From positions 62,001 through 126,000 of the forward strand of contig JAJDUJ010000006.1 of assembly GCA_022826705.1 (NCBI GenBank): a stretch of 64,000 nucleotides of DNA, read 5' to 3'. A program made the position numbers and the translations under genes. Numbering within the stretch: position 1 is the first letter of the stretch; each line of letters starts with the position of its first letter. This DNA is from Acidimicrobiia bacterium (lineage in GTDB: Bacteria > Actinomycetota > Acidimicrobiia > Acidimicrobiales > Bin134). Below, piece after piece: positions 1-9,167 of the stretch. The notes beneath the pieces are model-generated. The model was not told the DNA's origin. It was given only the letters and a program-made list of their open reading frames with translations, and made no database searches.

Positions 1-529
1 GGTCTTCAACCAGGGAGAGCTGCACTTCGGGCTTGGGGAGCGCGGCGGCCGCGTTCACAATGCGGCGGCCCACCGAGCCGATCGGACGCTCGGTCATCTT
101 CTCCATCACAACCACTGCTTGCGACTCGCTGGAAACCATCCCCGTCCACACCAGATAGCCCGCCAAGAAGCCGCACACCTCGTCGCTCAGGCCACGGCGG
201 TGTACCAGCAACTTCTCCCCCTTGGCCAGCAGTGACTGCAACTCAATGAACAGAGGGCCGAGTCGGGTGGAGTATTCCTCATTGTCTGCGATGGGCCAGT
301 GACTCCAGGCGATGTTCTGCTCGCTGTAGTTGTGGAGGTTGTGGGTGGAAGGAATCAGCGATACCACCCGGGTAAATCCCTGCTGGCGGATCCAATTGAT
401 CTCCTCGGTGCGCCGAACCCGCCGATGGCTTTCCCCCCTGCCTCCCGGACGCTCGCAGATTGCCAACCGGTCCTTCATGATCCAGTAGAAGTTGCGCGGT
501 TGGATTCCCGCGGCCCACTTGCCCTTCAC
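1..529 (-). CDS. Dual-specificity/tyrosine-phosphatase-like protein, catalytic Cys missing (partial at window edge)
   Basis: An open frame runs from a GTG at 529 (preceded by GAGGGCGG) off the left edge, about 176 codons, 37 nt after folP. It resembles small dual-specificity phosphatases: a GFTRVVSLIPS strand, a HWPIADNEEY general-acid-loop-like segment, then KLLVHRRGLSDEVCGFLAGYL where the P-loop HCxxGxxR should be. The catalytic Cys position is Arg (HRRGLSDE) and the P-loop glycine pattern is disturbed, so phosphatase activity is unlikely. The downstream helix (GFLAGYLVWTG) is well kept. It is probably cotranscribed with folE and folP. Family assignment comes from motif layout only; the C-terminus lies outside the window. 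Confidence 0.6.
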   Translation of the reverse strand, partial: MKGKWAAGIQPRNFYWIMKDRLAICERPGGRGESHRRVRRTEEINWIRQQGFTRVVSLIPSTHNLHNYSEQNIAWSHWPIADNEEYSTRLGPLFIELQSLLAKGEKLLVHRRGLSDEVCGFLAGYLVWTGMVSSESQAVVVMEKMTERPIGSVGRRIVNAAAALPKPEVQLSLVED

Positions 530-566
530 GGCGCCACCGCCCTCGCGCTGCCGCTGCCCTCGCGCC

Positions 567-1364
567 TCACGCCGCCACCACTCTCATGGTCCCCACGGTG
601 GCGGCCACGTCATGGACCCGGACAACCGCCGCCCCCTGGGCAAACGCCCAGGCCGCGGCGGCCAGCGACCCCTCGAGCCGGTCGTCGGTTGGCACTTCCT
701 CCCGGTCGCCGCCGTCGCTCATGGCGTGCAGCTCCCCGATGAAACGCTTGCGGCTGGCGCCAACCACCACGGGTGCTCCCAGCGTGGTGAGCTGTCCCAA
801 GTTGGCCAGCAGCTCCAGGTTGTGGCCGGTGGTCTTGCCGAAGCCGATTCCCGGATCGATCCACACGTCGGGAACTCCCACGGCTCGTCCCCGCTCAACG
901 GCCTCGACCAGAAAATCGCGCACCTCAGCCACCACATCGGCGTAATGGGGGGCGATCTGCATGGTGGCAGGGGTGCCCTGGCGATGGACCGCAATCCAGG
1001 TCACATTCAACTCCGCTGCCACCTCGTGCAGTGAGGCGGAGACGTCGTTCAGGATTTCGGCCCCCGCGGCCACTGCGGCCCGGGCCACCTCGGGCTTGGT
1101 GGTGTCGATGGAGACCCGGCCGTGCGGAGCCAAACCGGCAACCACATCCACCACCCGAGCCAGCTCTTCGTGTACCGGCACTGGGTCGGCGCCTGGACGG
1201 GTTGACTCACCGCCCACATCCACCACCGCGGCTCCCTCATCGAACAGCTGGCGACCACGAGCCACGGCTGCCTCGGGCGTCACAAATCGCGCGCAGTCGG
1301 AAAACGAGTCGGGAGTCGCGTTGAGGATCCCCATGACCATCGGCCCCGTTTCCAGCGTCTCCAC
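567..1364 (-). CDS. folP: Dihydropteroate synthase
   Basis: Condenses p-aminobenzoate with dihydropterin pyrophosphate to dihydropteroate in cytosolic folate synthesis. The 265-residue protein is of normal length for the TIM-barrel family and shows the expected series: GILNATPDSFSD near the N-terminus, GGESTRPG at about 51-58, SIDTTKPEVA, LNDVSA, WIDPGIGFGKT, GASRKRFIG and a C-terminal VRVHDV. The start is GTG at 1364; an internal ATG just before GILNATP would also keep the whole domain. It lies 60 nt downstream of folE on the same strand, so a folE-folP transcript is likely. Nothing in the sequence suggests a sulfonamide-resistant or otherwise altered form. Confidence 0.95.
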   Translation of the reverse strand: METLETGPMVMGILNATPDSFSDCARFVTPEAAVARGRQLFDEGAAVVDVGGESTRPGADPVPVHEELARVVDVVAGLAPHGRVSIDTTKPEVARAAVAAGAEILNDVSASLHEVAAELNVTWIAVHRQGTPATMQIAPHYADVVAEVRDFLVEAVERGRAVGVPDVWIDPGIGFGKTTGHNLELLANLGQLTTLGAPVVVGASRKRFIGELHAMSDGGDREEVPTDDRLEGSLAAAAWAFAQGAAVVRVHDVAATVGTMRVVAA

Positions 1365-1424
1365 GGCCTCAGAGTACCGCCGAATTTCAGGGCGCCACTA
1401 TGCCAAGTGGCTCTGGGACAGCGA

Positions 1425-2009
1425 TTAGCGGTCTATAAACCGCATCGCCTCGGCTCGGGTGGCGATATCGGTCCGAAATAGCCCCCGTACCGCCGAGGTC
1501 ACGGTGTTGGCCCCCGGTTTGCGGATCCCCCGCATCGACATGCACAGGTGCTCGGCCTCCACCACCACCAGTACGCCCCGGGGGTCGAGAGCGTTTTCGA
1601 TGGCATCGGCAATCTGAGTGGTGAGCCGCTCTTGCACTTGGGGCATCCGGGAGTAGCCCTCCACCACCCGGGCCAGCTTGGACAGCCCGGTGATGCATCC
1701 ATCCTTGTTGGGGATGTAGCCCACATGGGCCTTGCCCAGAAACGGGATCAGATGGTGCTCGCACAGCGAGTACAGGGGGATGTCCCGCACCAGGATCATC
1801 TCATCGTGGTCGGCCTCGAACTGGCGGGTCAGGTGGGAGGCCGGGTCTTCGTGAAGCCCCCCGCAGATCTTGGCGTACATGCGGGCCACCCGCTCCGGGG
1901 TGTCCAGCAGACCGTCTCGGTCGGGGTCTTCGCCGATGGCGGCCAAGATCTCCCGCACTGCGGCCTCGATCCGAGGCTGATCCACCGTGGCCTTCTTGTC
2001 GTCGCCCAT
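1425..2009 (-). CDS. folE: GTP cyclohydrolase I
   Basis: Converts GTP to 7,8-dihydroneopterin triphosphate, the first step of folate synthesis. The 194-residue protein carries the zinc ligands Cys83, His86 (in SLCEHH) and Cys156 (in [11 protein letters not shown]), plus the family signatures [13 protein letters not shown] and the terminal [16 protein letters not shown]. The length matches the type I enzyme without an extended N-terminus. It is the first gene of the leftward folE-folP-phosphatase-like group. No Shine-Dalgarno sequence precedes the ATG, but a TACCGT box sits 8 nt upstream, suggesting a leaderless mRNA. Confidence 0.96.
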   Translation of the reverse strand: MGDDKKATVDQPRIEAAVREILAAIGEDPDRDGLLDTPERVARMYAKICGGLHEDPASHLTRQFEADHDEMILVRDIPLYSLCEHHLIPFLGKAHVGYIPNKDGCITGLSKLARVVEGYSRMPQVQERLTTQIADAIENALDPRGVLVVVEAEHLCMSMRGIRKPGANTVTSAVRGLFRTDIATRAEAMRFIDR

Positions 2010-2017
2010 CGGCCACG

Positions 2018-2023
2018 ACGGTA
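2018..2023 (-). promoter_or_regulatory. Candidate leaderless -10 box of folE
   Basis: On the minus strand TACCGT (TANNNT) is followed by 8 nt and the folE ATG, with no Shine-Dalgarno sequence between. No convincing -35 is visible. The same geometry occurs before several other first genes in this window. Confidence 0.4.
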
Positions 2024-2025
2024 GC

Positions 2026-2082
2026 CCGGTAGTGTCACAAACTCATGATTGGGCGTTAGTCCGGTAATCTCGAAAACTCATG
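2026..2082. repeat. Imperfect 22-bp direct repeat spanning the start of the CoA transferase gene
   Basis: Positions 2026-2047 and 2061-2082 match at 18 of 22 positions, offset by 35 bp. Each copy begins CCGGTA and ends AACTCATG. The second copy holds the TAATCT -10 candidate and the start codon of the gene at 2080. The first copy holds TAGTGT and an ATG that meets a TAG after four codons. It may be a duplicated leaderless promoter/start or a binding site between the divergent genes. Confidence 0.5.
2065..2070 (+). promoter_or_regulatory. Candidate leaderless -10 box (TAATCT) of the fused CoA transferase gene
   Basis: TAATCT lies 9 nt before the ATG at 2080 and no Shine-Dalgarno sequence intervenes, which fits actinobacterial leaderless transcription. 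No clear -35 is seen. Confidence 0.4.
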
Positions 2083-4515
2083 GTTGAGCGGCCCGCTCTG
2101 GACGGGGTTCGGATAGTCGATCTGGGCTGGGGCATCGCCGGGGGCTACGCCACCAAGCTGCTGGCCGACGCCGGGGCCGAGGTGGTGAAGGTGGAGTTGC
2201 CCGACGGCGACCCGCTTCGGGGCTATTCGGCCTCCTTTGCCGCCGTCGACGGTTACGGGCCGCTGTTCCGTTTTCTCAACACCACCAAGCAGGGGGTGAT
2301 GCTGGACTACCGAACCGCGGCGGACCGCGACCGGCTGCTCGATCTGTATGCCACCGCCGATCTGGTGATGGAGCGGTCGGAGCCGGGGGAGCTAGAAGCT
2401 CTGGGGGTGGGCTGGGAGGCGTTGGCCGAACGACGGCCCGACGCCACCATGGTGTCGGTGTCCAACTTCGGCCGGGGCGGCCCGTGGAGCCAGCGCCCGG
2501 CCAACGAGTTCACCCTGATGGCCATCGCCGGTTCCACCGCCACTCGGGGCCAGCCGAGCCGGATCCCGTTCAATGCCGGGGGACGCATCGGCGAATGGAT
2601 GGGCGGGGTGACCGCGGCCGTGGCCGCCACCGCCGCGCTGCGCCGGGCTCGCCGCACCGGAGTGGGCGACCATGTGGACCTCTCATTGCTGGAGACCATC
2701 ACCCCCACCTGCACCAACGTGCAGACGCTGTGGGGATCGTTCACCGGCGACTACGACACCAAGGCACTGCTGGAGGTGCCTTCGGTGGAGCCCACCCGGG
2801 ACGGCTACGTGGGGTTCTGCGTGTTCACCGGCCAGCAGTGGCAAGACTTCACCGTGCTGGTGGGCCACCCGGAGTGGGCCGAAGATCCCCAACTGGCCAC
2901 CATGGGCGGGCGCATCGCCGCCGGCGAGTCCATAGCCGGCGCCATCCGGGAGTGGACCTCGGCGCGCACCACCGAGGAGGTGGTTCACGAGGCCATCCTG
3001 CTGCGCATCCCCGTCGCCCCCATTGGCAACGGCGCCAATCTTCCCGAGTTCGACCAATTCGCCCCGCGGGAGGTGTACGTGCCCCACCCCGGCGGCGGAT
3101 TCCTCCAACCCCGGGTGCCGTACCGCAACAGCACCCATCCATCGGTTGCCTTTCGGCCCGCACCACGCCTGGGCCAGCACACCGACGAGGTACTGGCAAA
3201 GCTGACACCAGGCGACCGTCCTGCTGGCGCGGCCCGACCGGTCGGCACAGATCCCAAGGCATCGCCCGATGCCCTTCCCCTCGATGGGGTCCGGGTGGTG
3301 GACATGACTGCCTTTTGGGCTGGCCCCTACGCCACCCTGGTGCTGGCCACCCTGGGGGCCGACGTGATCCACATCGAGTCGATGCAGCGCCCCGACGGGA
3401 TGAGGTTCGGCTCGGCCCGCACCCCGGCCGATGACCAGTGGTGGGAGTTCGGCCCCACCTTCCAGCACGCCAACGTGGGCAAGCGATCAATCACCCTCGA
3501 CCTGACCCGGCCCGAGGGCATGGCGCTGCTGCACCGGCTCATAAGCGTGTCCGACGCGCTGGTGGAGAACTTCTCCCCCCGGGTCATCGACCAGTTCGGG
3601 CTCGACTGGGACACGGTCAGCGCCCTGAACCCCAGGATGGTGATGGTGCGAATGCCGGCGTTCGGTTTGGACGGGCCGTGGCGCGACCGGGTGGGCTTCG
3701 CCCAGACCATGGAGCAGGTCAGCGGCATGTGCTGGCTGAGCGGCTATCCCGACACCGCCCCGCAGCTGGCCCGAGGCCCGTCCGATCCGCTGGCCGGCCT
3801 GCACGCCGCCTACGCGGTGATCTGCGGGCTGCACGCCCGGGAGCGCACCGGTTCGGGCAGTTTTGTGGAGGCCACCATGGTGGAAACCGCGCTCAACGCC
3901 GCCGCCGAGCAAGTGGTTGAGTACACCGCCACCGGCCATCTGATGCAGCGGGAGGCCAATCACCACCCCCACGCCTGCCCCCAAGGCGTGTACTCGTGCG
4001 ACGACGGCCAGCTCATCGCCTTGTCGGTGGAGACCGAGCAGCACTGGCAGGGGCTGCTGGCTGCCGTACCTGAACTGAAATTGGACCAGGTGTCGGCCTC
4101 GGATGAATTGGCCGACCGGTATGCCGCCCGCCACCGCTTCGACGAGCTGATCGAACCATGGTGCGCCAGCCTTGCGGCCGCTGACATAGTCGAGCGTCTC
4201 CTCACATATGGCGTGCCTGCCGCCGAATTGGAGATAAGCCGAGGTGGGGACCGCAATCCCCAGGTCAACGCCCGCGGCTTCTACGAAGCAGTGGAGCACC
4301 CGCTGGCCGGCACCCACCGCTTTCCGGCTATGCCGGTGCGCTTCGGTCGCCAGCCCGACCGATGGTTCGCCCGCCCCGCACCGATGCTCGGCGAACACAA
4401 TGCCGAGGTGCTGGGTGGCCTGCTCGGGATAGAAGATGACGAGTTGGCCCGACTGGAGGCCGCGCAGATCATCGGCACCCGCCCGGCGTTTGCTCCAGCC
4501 AGTCCGGCCGTCTAG
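2080..4515 (+). CDS. Double-length class III (CaiB/BaiF) CoA transferase
   Basis: An 811-residue protein made of two CaiB/FrcA-type domains in tandem, at about 1-395 and 400-795. Each opens with the nucleotide-binding signature: GVRIVDLGWGIAGGYATKL in the first, GVRVVDMTAFWAGPYATLVL in the second. Family III enzymes move CoA between carboxylic acids through an aspartyl-CoA anhydride. At that position (SMQD in formyl-CoA transferase) the first half has DLSLLET and the second ATMVET, so both show Glu. Classical family members are about 400-residue interlocked homodimers; this fusion may form an intramolecular pseudo-dimer. The start is ATG at 2080 without a Shine-Dalgarno sequence. The substrate cannot be deduced; carnitine-, bile-acid- or xenobiotic-type acids are possible. 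Confidence 0.88.
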   Translation: MVERPALDGVRIVDLGWGIAGGYATKLLADAGAEVVKVELPDGDPLRGYSASFAAVDGYGPLFRFLNTTKQGVMLDYRTAADRDRLLDLYATADLVMERSEPGELEALGVGWEALAERRPDATMVSVSNFGRGGPWSQRPANEFTLMAIAGSTATRGQPSRIPFNAGGRIGEWMGGVTAAVAATAALRRARRTGVGDHVDLSLLETITPTCTNVQTLWGSFTGDYDTKALLEVPSVEPTRDGYVGFCVFTGQQWQDFTVLVGHPEWAEDPQLATMGGRIAAGESIAGAIREWTSARTTEEVVHEAILLRIPVAPIGNGANLPEFDQFAPREVYVPHPGGGFLQPRVPYRNSTHPSVAFRPAPRLGQHTDEVLAKLTPGDRPAGAARPVGTDPKASPDALPLDGVRVVDMTAFWAGPYATLVLATLGADVIHIESMQRPDGMRFGSARTPADDQWWEFGPTFQHANVGKRSITLDLTRPEGMALLHRLISVSDALVENFSPRVIDQFGLDWDTVSALNPRMVMVRMPAFGLDGPWRDRVGFAQTMEQVSGMCWLSGYPDTAPQLARGPSDPLAGLHAAYAVICGLHARERTGSGSFVEATMVETALNAAAEQVVEYTATGHLMQREANHHPHACPQGVYSCDDGQLIALSVETEQHWQGLLAAVPELKLDQVSASDELADRYAARHRFDELIEPWCASLAAADIVERLLTYGVPAAELEISRGGDRNPQVNARGFYEAVEHPLAGTHRFPAMPVRFGRQPDRWFARPAPMLGEHNAEVLGGLLGIEDDELARLEAAQIIGTRPAFAPASPAV

Positions 4516-4583
4516 CGGCGCTCTCGTTCGCCGACCCCTCCCAATTGGTCAGATTGCACAGCCCCATTGCCAGAACTTGCTCC

Positions 4584-4589
4584 TAGACT
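4584..4589 (+). promoter_or_regulatory. Candidate leaderless -10 box (TAGACT)
   Basis: TAGACT stands 9 nt before the ATG at 4599 in an 83-bp intergenic gap with no Shine-Dalgarno sequence, the same spacing as in the gene at 2080. Confidence 0.35.
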
Positions 4590-4598
4590 GACTTCGAC

Positions 4599-7500
4599 AT
4601 GACGGCCACCGAGTCGAACCGCAGCTACCGGCTCTCCGATCGCTTCACCAACGATTCCGGAACGGTCTTCCTCACCGGCATTCAAGCCATGGCCCGGCTC
4701 CCGCTGGAGCAATTGCGGGCCGACCGGGCGGCGGGGCTGAACACCGCGGCGTTCGCGGCGGGCTATCCCGGTTCGCCGGTAGGCGGGCTCGACTCCGCTT
4801 TGGAGCGGGCCGTGAGGGAATCGGGGGAAAGCGCGGTTGTGCTGCGGCCGTCGGTGAACGAGGAGTATGCGGCCACTGCGGTGATGGGCAGCCAACTGGC
4901 CGCCTCCCGACCCGATGCCCGCTACGACGGCGTCATCGGGATCTGGTACGGCAAAGCCCCCGGCGTCGACCGGGCCTCCGACGCCATCCGCCATGCCATG
5001 TTCGCCGGCGCCGACCCCAAGGGCGGGGTGGTGATGCTGGCCGGCGACGACCCCAACGCCAAGTCGTCCACTTTGCCGTCCACCTCAGCCGGGGTGCTGG
5101 CCGACCTGCACATCCCGGTGCTCTACCCCGGAGATCCCGCCGACGTGTTGGAATTGGGCCGCCACGCCATCGCCATGAGCCGGGCCACCGGGCTGTGGGT
5201 GGGGATGAAGATCGTGGCCAACGTGGCCGACGGATCGGCCGATGTCAGCCTCGACCCCAACCGGGTCAATCCGGTCATACCCCTGCACGAGGGCAAGCCT
5301 TACCAGCACCGCCCTGACACCCGCCTGCTCACCCCCTACACGCTGGACTTTGAGCGCGAGATCGTGGAGGTCCGCACCAATCTGGCCCTTCAATACGCCG
5401 AGCTGAACCACCTCAATCGTGTGGTGGTGGAATCTCCCAATGCCTGGATCGGGATAATCGCCTCGGGCATCACCTACTGGGAGGTGCGGGAGGCGCTGGC
5501 GGTGATCGGCTTGGAAAGCGACGAAGCGATCTCCAATGCCGGGATCCGCATGCTGCGCATGGGATTGCCCATTCCCTTCAACGCCTCCACAATCAGGGAC
5601 TTCGCCGCTGGGCTGGAGGAGGTCTTCGTCATCGAGGAGAAGACGCCCAACGTGGAGTCGAGGGCCAAAGACGCCCTGTACAACACCTCTCACCGGCCCC
5701 GCATCGTGGGCGAATTCGACGAATACGACCAACGCCTCATCAAGAGCCATGGCGCCCTGCACGCCGACGACCTGGTGGGCCCGCTGCGCAGCCGATTGGC
5801 CCGTCTGGGCGACCGGCTGACCCCGGAGCCCCCGGCGCGAGAGCGCATCCCCTTGGCGGTGAACCGCACCCCTTACTTCTGCTCGGGCTGCCCCCACAAT
5901 CGCAGCACGGTGACCGACCCCGGCACCGCGGTGGGCGCGGGCATCGGCTGCCACACCATGATCCTGCTGGGGGGCGAAGAGCGCTACGGCGACATCGCCG
6001 GGCTCACCTGCATGGGCAGCGAGGGCACCCAGTGGATTGGCATGGCCCCGTTCGTGGAAACCCCCCATCTGATCCAGAACATGGGCGACGGCACCTTCTT
6101 CCACTCCGGGCAGCTGGCCATGACCGCGGCCATCGCCGCAGGAGTCAACATCACCTACAAGCTGTTGTGGAATGGCGCGGTGGCCATGACCGGTGGGCAG
6201 AACCCCACCGGCGGCATCCCCCTCGACCGGGTGTGCCGGTCGCTTCTGGCCCAGGGCGTGGCCCGCATCATCATCACCTCCGACGATCCGGTCCGCACCC
6301 GCCGCCTCGGGCTTCCCTCCGAGGTGGACGTAAGAGACCGCACCGAGCTGGCCGAAGTCCAACAGGAGCTGGCCGCGGTGGCCGGGGTAACCGTGCTCAT
6401 CCACGACCAGCGGTGCGCCGCCGAGCTGCGCCGAGACCGCAAGCGGGGCAAGATCAGCCCACCCCAGACCAGGGTGGCCATCAACCACCGGGTGTGCGAA
6501 GGGTGCGGCCACTGCGCCGAGGTATCCAACTGCCTGTCGGTGCAGCCCTTCGACACCCCGTTCGGCCGCAAGACCACCATCGACCAGGACAGCTGCAACA
6601 TCGACCTCTCGTGCTTGGAGGGCGATTGCCCGGCGTTTGTCACCATCACCCGGCCCAAGCGCTCTCGCAGAAAGCGGGCCTCCGCACCGGCCGATCTGCC
6701 GGTGCCGGCCACGCCTATCCCTGCCCCGCCGGAGTCGGCCGGCGCTGACGTGAACATCCACATCACCGGCATCGGCGGAACCGGGGTGGTGACCACCGCC
6801 CAGCTCATCGGCACCGCGGCCATGCTGGACGGGTCCAACGTGCAGGGGCTCGACCAGATCGGCCTGTCGCAAAAGGCCGGCCCGGTGGTCAGCGACCTGC
6901 GCATCACCCGCCACGGCCGCTCGGGCAGCAACCGGTTGGGCGACCGCCAAGCCGACTTGCTGCTGGCCTTCGACCTGCTGGTGGCGTCGTCGGCCACCGG
7001 GCTGGACGCGTCCGACTCTGCCCGCACCGCGGTGGTGGGCTCGCTCGACGTTGTGCCCCCCGGCGCCAAGACCGCCCATCCCGAAATCGACATGCCCACT
7101 GCCGATGAGCTGTTGGAGCGAGCACGGGCCGAGACTCGAGCCGACGCCCAGTTCTGGGCCAGCGCATCCGACTTGGCCCAAATGCTGGTGGGCGATGCGG
7201 TGGGGGCCAACGTGTTCGTGGTGGGCATGGCCGTGCAGACCGGACTGCTGCCGGTGACGCCCGAGGCGCTGGAAACCGCCATCGAGCTCAACGGAGTGGC
7301 CGTAGAGATGAACACCGCCGCGTTCCGATGGGGCCGCTGGTGGGTGGCCGACCCCGGACAGGTTGAGGAGGCCATCGCCCGTGCCCCGGCGCCGGATACC
7401 CACTCGCCCGATTGGATTGCCGGTAGCGACAACAGTGCGGTGTTGGGGCAGAAGCTGAGCGACCGCATTGCGGGGCTGGCCGACGACGACGCCGTGCTGG

Positions 7501-8099
7501 CCGCCGCCCTGGAGTTGTTCGCCTCCGAGTTGGTGCGATTCCAAAACCGAGCCCTGGCCCACCGCTATCTGGACGAGGTGGCCGAATTCGCGGCCGTGGA
7601 GCGTCGGGTGAACCCCGGCTCTGCGGCGCTGACCGCGGCAGTGGCTGCTGGGCTGTACAAGCTCACCGCCTACAAAGACGAGTACGAGGTGGCCCGCCTG
7701 CTGCTCGACCCCAATGGCCACTATCCCGCCGCCGCGGTTGCCCAGCCCGGTGACCGCCTGGCCTGGAAGCTGCACCCCCCAACCCTGCGGGCCCTGGGCC
7801 GCAAGAAGAAGATCGCCCTTTCAGTGAACCGCTGGCGGCCGCTGATCCGGCTTTTGGCCAAGGGCAAACACCTGCGGGGAACCCCGTTCGACCCCATCGG
7901 TCGGGCCAAAGTCCGCCGCGAGGAGCGCCGCCTGCCCGCTGAGTACCTCGTGGCGTTGCGCCAGGCAATCGAAGGCGCCGCCGCCCCTGAAGACCTCCAA
8001 ACCGCCCAAGCCATCGCCGAGGCCGCCGACTTGGTCCGCGGCTACGAAGACATCAAGCTCGCCAACATCGAGCGCTTCCGGACGGCGATCAGCCGATAG
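4599..8099 (+). CDS. Fused indolepyruvate ferredoxin oxidoreductase (2-oxoacid:acceptor oxidoreductase)
   Basis: A 1166-residue single-chain enzyme that oxidatively decarboxylates aryl- or branched-chain 2-oxoacids to acyl-CoA, passing electrons to ferredoxin. The N-terminal third is the pyrimidine-binding TPP region (GYPGSPVGGLD). YFCSGCPHN at about 425 is followed by GIGCHTM and the second TPP-binding half. A cysteine-rich segment at about 632-680 (CEGCGHC, then CNIDLSCLEGDC) is the Fe-S insert. HITGIGGTGVVT at about 720 starts the gamma domain. The remaining C-terminal region is the usual extension of these fused forms. Length and order match the fused IOR family. Its product would be an acyl-CoA, which suits the adjacent CoA transferase, though cotranscription is not certain. 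Confidence 0.93.
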   Translation: MTATESNRSYRLSDRFTNDSGTVFLTGIQAMARLPLEQLRADRAAGLNTAAFAAGYPGSPVGGLDSALERAVRESGESAVVLRPSVNEEYAATAVMGSQLAASRPDARYDGVIGIWYGKAPGVDRASDAIRHAMFAGADPKGGVVMLAGDDPNAKSSTLPSTSAGVLADLHIPVLYPGDPADVLELGRHAIAMSRATGLWVGMKIVANVADGSADVSLDPNRVNPVIPLHEGKPYQHRPDTRLLTPYTLDFEREIVEVRTNLALQYAELNHLNRVVVESPNAWIGIIASGITYWEVREALAVIGLESDEAISNAGIRMLRMGLPIPFNASTIRDFAAGLEEVFVIEEKTPNVESRAKDALYNTSHRPRIVGEFDEYDQRLIKSHGALHADDLVGPLRSRLARLGDRLTPEPPARERIPLAVNRTPYFCSGCPHNRSTVTDPGTAVGAGIGCHTMILLGGEERYGDIAGLTCMGSEGTQWIGMAPFVETPHLIQNMGDGTFFHSGQLAMTAAIAAGVNITYKLLWNGAVAMTGGQNPTGGIPLDRVCRSLLAQGVARIIITSDDPVRTRRLGLPSEVDVRDRTELAEVQQELAAVAGVTVLIHDQRCAAELRRDRKRGKISPPQTRVAINHRVCEGCGHCAEVSNCLSVQPFDTPFGRKTTIDQDSCNIDLSCLEGDCPAFVTITRPKRSRRKRASAPADLPVPATPIPAPPESAGADVNIHITGIGGTGVVTTAQLIGTAAMLDGSNVQGLDQIGLSQKAGPVVSDLRITRHGRSGSNRLGDRQADLLLAFDLLVASSATGLDASDSARTAVVGSLDVVPPGAKTAHPEIDMPTADELLERARAETRADAQFWASASDLAQMLVGDAVGANVFVVGMAVQTGLLPVTPEALETAIELNGVAVEMNTAAFRWGRWWVADPGQVEEAIARAPAPDTHSPDWIAGSDNSAVLGQKLSDRIAGLADDDAVLAAALELFASELVRFQNRALAHRYLDEVAEFAAVERRVNPGSAALTAAVAAGLYKLTAYKDEYEVARLLLDPNGHYPAAAVAQPGDRLAWKLHPPTLRALGRKKKIALSVNRWRPLIRLLAKGKHLRGTPFDPIGRAKVRREERRLPAEYLVALRQAIEGAAAPEDLQTAQAIAEAADLVRGYEDIKLANIERFRTAISR

Positions 8100-8105
8100 A
8101 CCAGC

Positions 8106-9167
8106 TCAGATTTGGGCTTCGCGGGGATCCCAGCGCTCGCGGGCTTTGTCGCCCACCCGATTGAGGGCGAACACGGTCATGAACATCACGATGCCAGGCA
8201 CGAACACTAAGTGGGGATGATCTTGGTAGTTCTCTTGGCCCGCTTCGATCATGTTCCCCCACGTCGGTTCGGGAGGCTGGATGCCCACGCCCAGGAAGCT
8301 GAGCGATGCCTCGGCCACGATCAGCACCGCAGTCACCAAGAAGGCGTACGACAACAGCGGCAGAGCAACATTGGGCATCAGCTCCCGGAAAATAACGCGC
8401 CGGTTGTCCGACCCCATGGCTTTGGCCGCCAATACAAACTCTCGCTGGGCGAAGGTCAGTGTGTTGGCTCGGGATAATCGTATGTAGGTCGGGATGCCCA
8501 GCAGAGACAGCTCCAACGCCATGGTCCACTGGTTCTGCTCGAACACAGTGGCCATGGCCACCAGCAGAATCAGCGGAGGAAAGGCCAGCATGGAGTCGGC
8601 CAGAATGCCCACACCGCTGTCGAACGTGCCCCGGAAGTAGCCGGCGGCGATCCCGATGACCCCGCCGATGATCAAACCGATAGCCACCGCCCCCAAGCTG
8701 ATGATGAGCGAGGTGCGCGCCCCCCACATCACCCCGCCCAGCAAATCGAGCTCTTGGCTGTTGGTGCCCAAGGGGTGCCGGGAGAACAGATCAGGGCGGA
8801 GCCGCAGCCCCTCACCAAACGAGTTCTTCACCAACTTGGATTCGGGCAGCGGCAACCACTGCACCGTGATCGCCCCGAGCCCGATCATGATCAACCAGAC
8901 TCCAGACAGCCATGCTGAAGTGTCGAACCCCGAGCCCCAGCGTCTCTGGCAAATCGCATCCAGCCCGAGATAGCCGCCTGTGATGCCGGCCAGCACTAAC
9001 AGCACCCTGATCTCGGCGGTCACGTCGTTGAAGAGCATGGTGCCCATGTAGATCAGCACGATGCCGATGGGCAGTAGCGGCGCCTGCCAGATCGGCCGGG
9101 GCTCCGAGATCCGACCCCGGATCTCTGGCTCACCCTGGGCAATAGTGCCAAACGCCGCCTCAGACAC
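8106..9167 (-). CDS. ABC transporter permease, DppC/OppC type
   Basis: A 353-residue inner-membrane permease of a peptide/nickel-type importer. It has extra N-terminal hydrophobic segments, then LGTNSQELDLLGGVMWGARTSL, which is characteristic of DppC. The EAA loop is visible at about 250 (EFVLAAKAMGSDNRRVIFRELMPN, read across the loop), and GIQPPEPTWGNMI near the end is a DppC hallmark. The start is GTG at 9167, overlapping the upstream permease stop by 8 nt as GTGNNTGA. It is the last gene of a leftward set of two binding proteins and two permeases; no ATPase gene follows. Confidence 0.92.
   Translation of the reverse strand: MSEAAFGTIAQGEPEIRGRISEPRPIWQAPLLPIGIVLIYMGTMLFNDVTAEIRVLLVLAGITGGYLGLDAICQRRWGSGFDTSAWLSGVWLIMIGLGAITVQWLPLPESKLVKNSFGEGLRLRPDLFSRHPLGTNSQELDLLGGVMWGARTSLIISLGAVAIGLIIGGVIGIAAGYFRGTFDSGVGILADSMLAFPPLILLVAMATVFEQNQWTMALELSLLGIPTYIRLSRANTLTFAQREFVLAAKAMGSDNRRVIFRELMPNVALPLLSYAFLVTAVLIVAEASLSFLGVGIQPPEPTWGNMIEAGQENYQDHPHLVFVPGIVMFMTVFALNRVGDKARERWDPREAQI

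Noticed and set aside
299..1430. Long plus-strand open frames opposite folP and folE
   Set aside because: They are antisense shadows of GC-rich genes with low-complexity Arg/Pro-rich translations and no start signals.
5085..7775. An 896-codon antisense open frame opposite the IOR gene
   Set aside because: His/Gly/Val-rich translation without recognisable domains, typical of the antisense frame of high-GC coding DNA; the sense protein has full family motifs.
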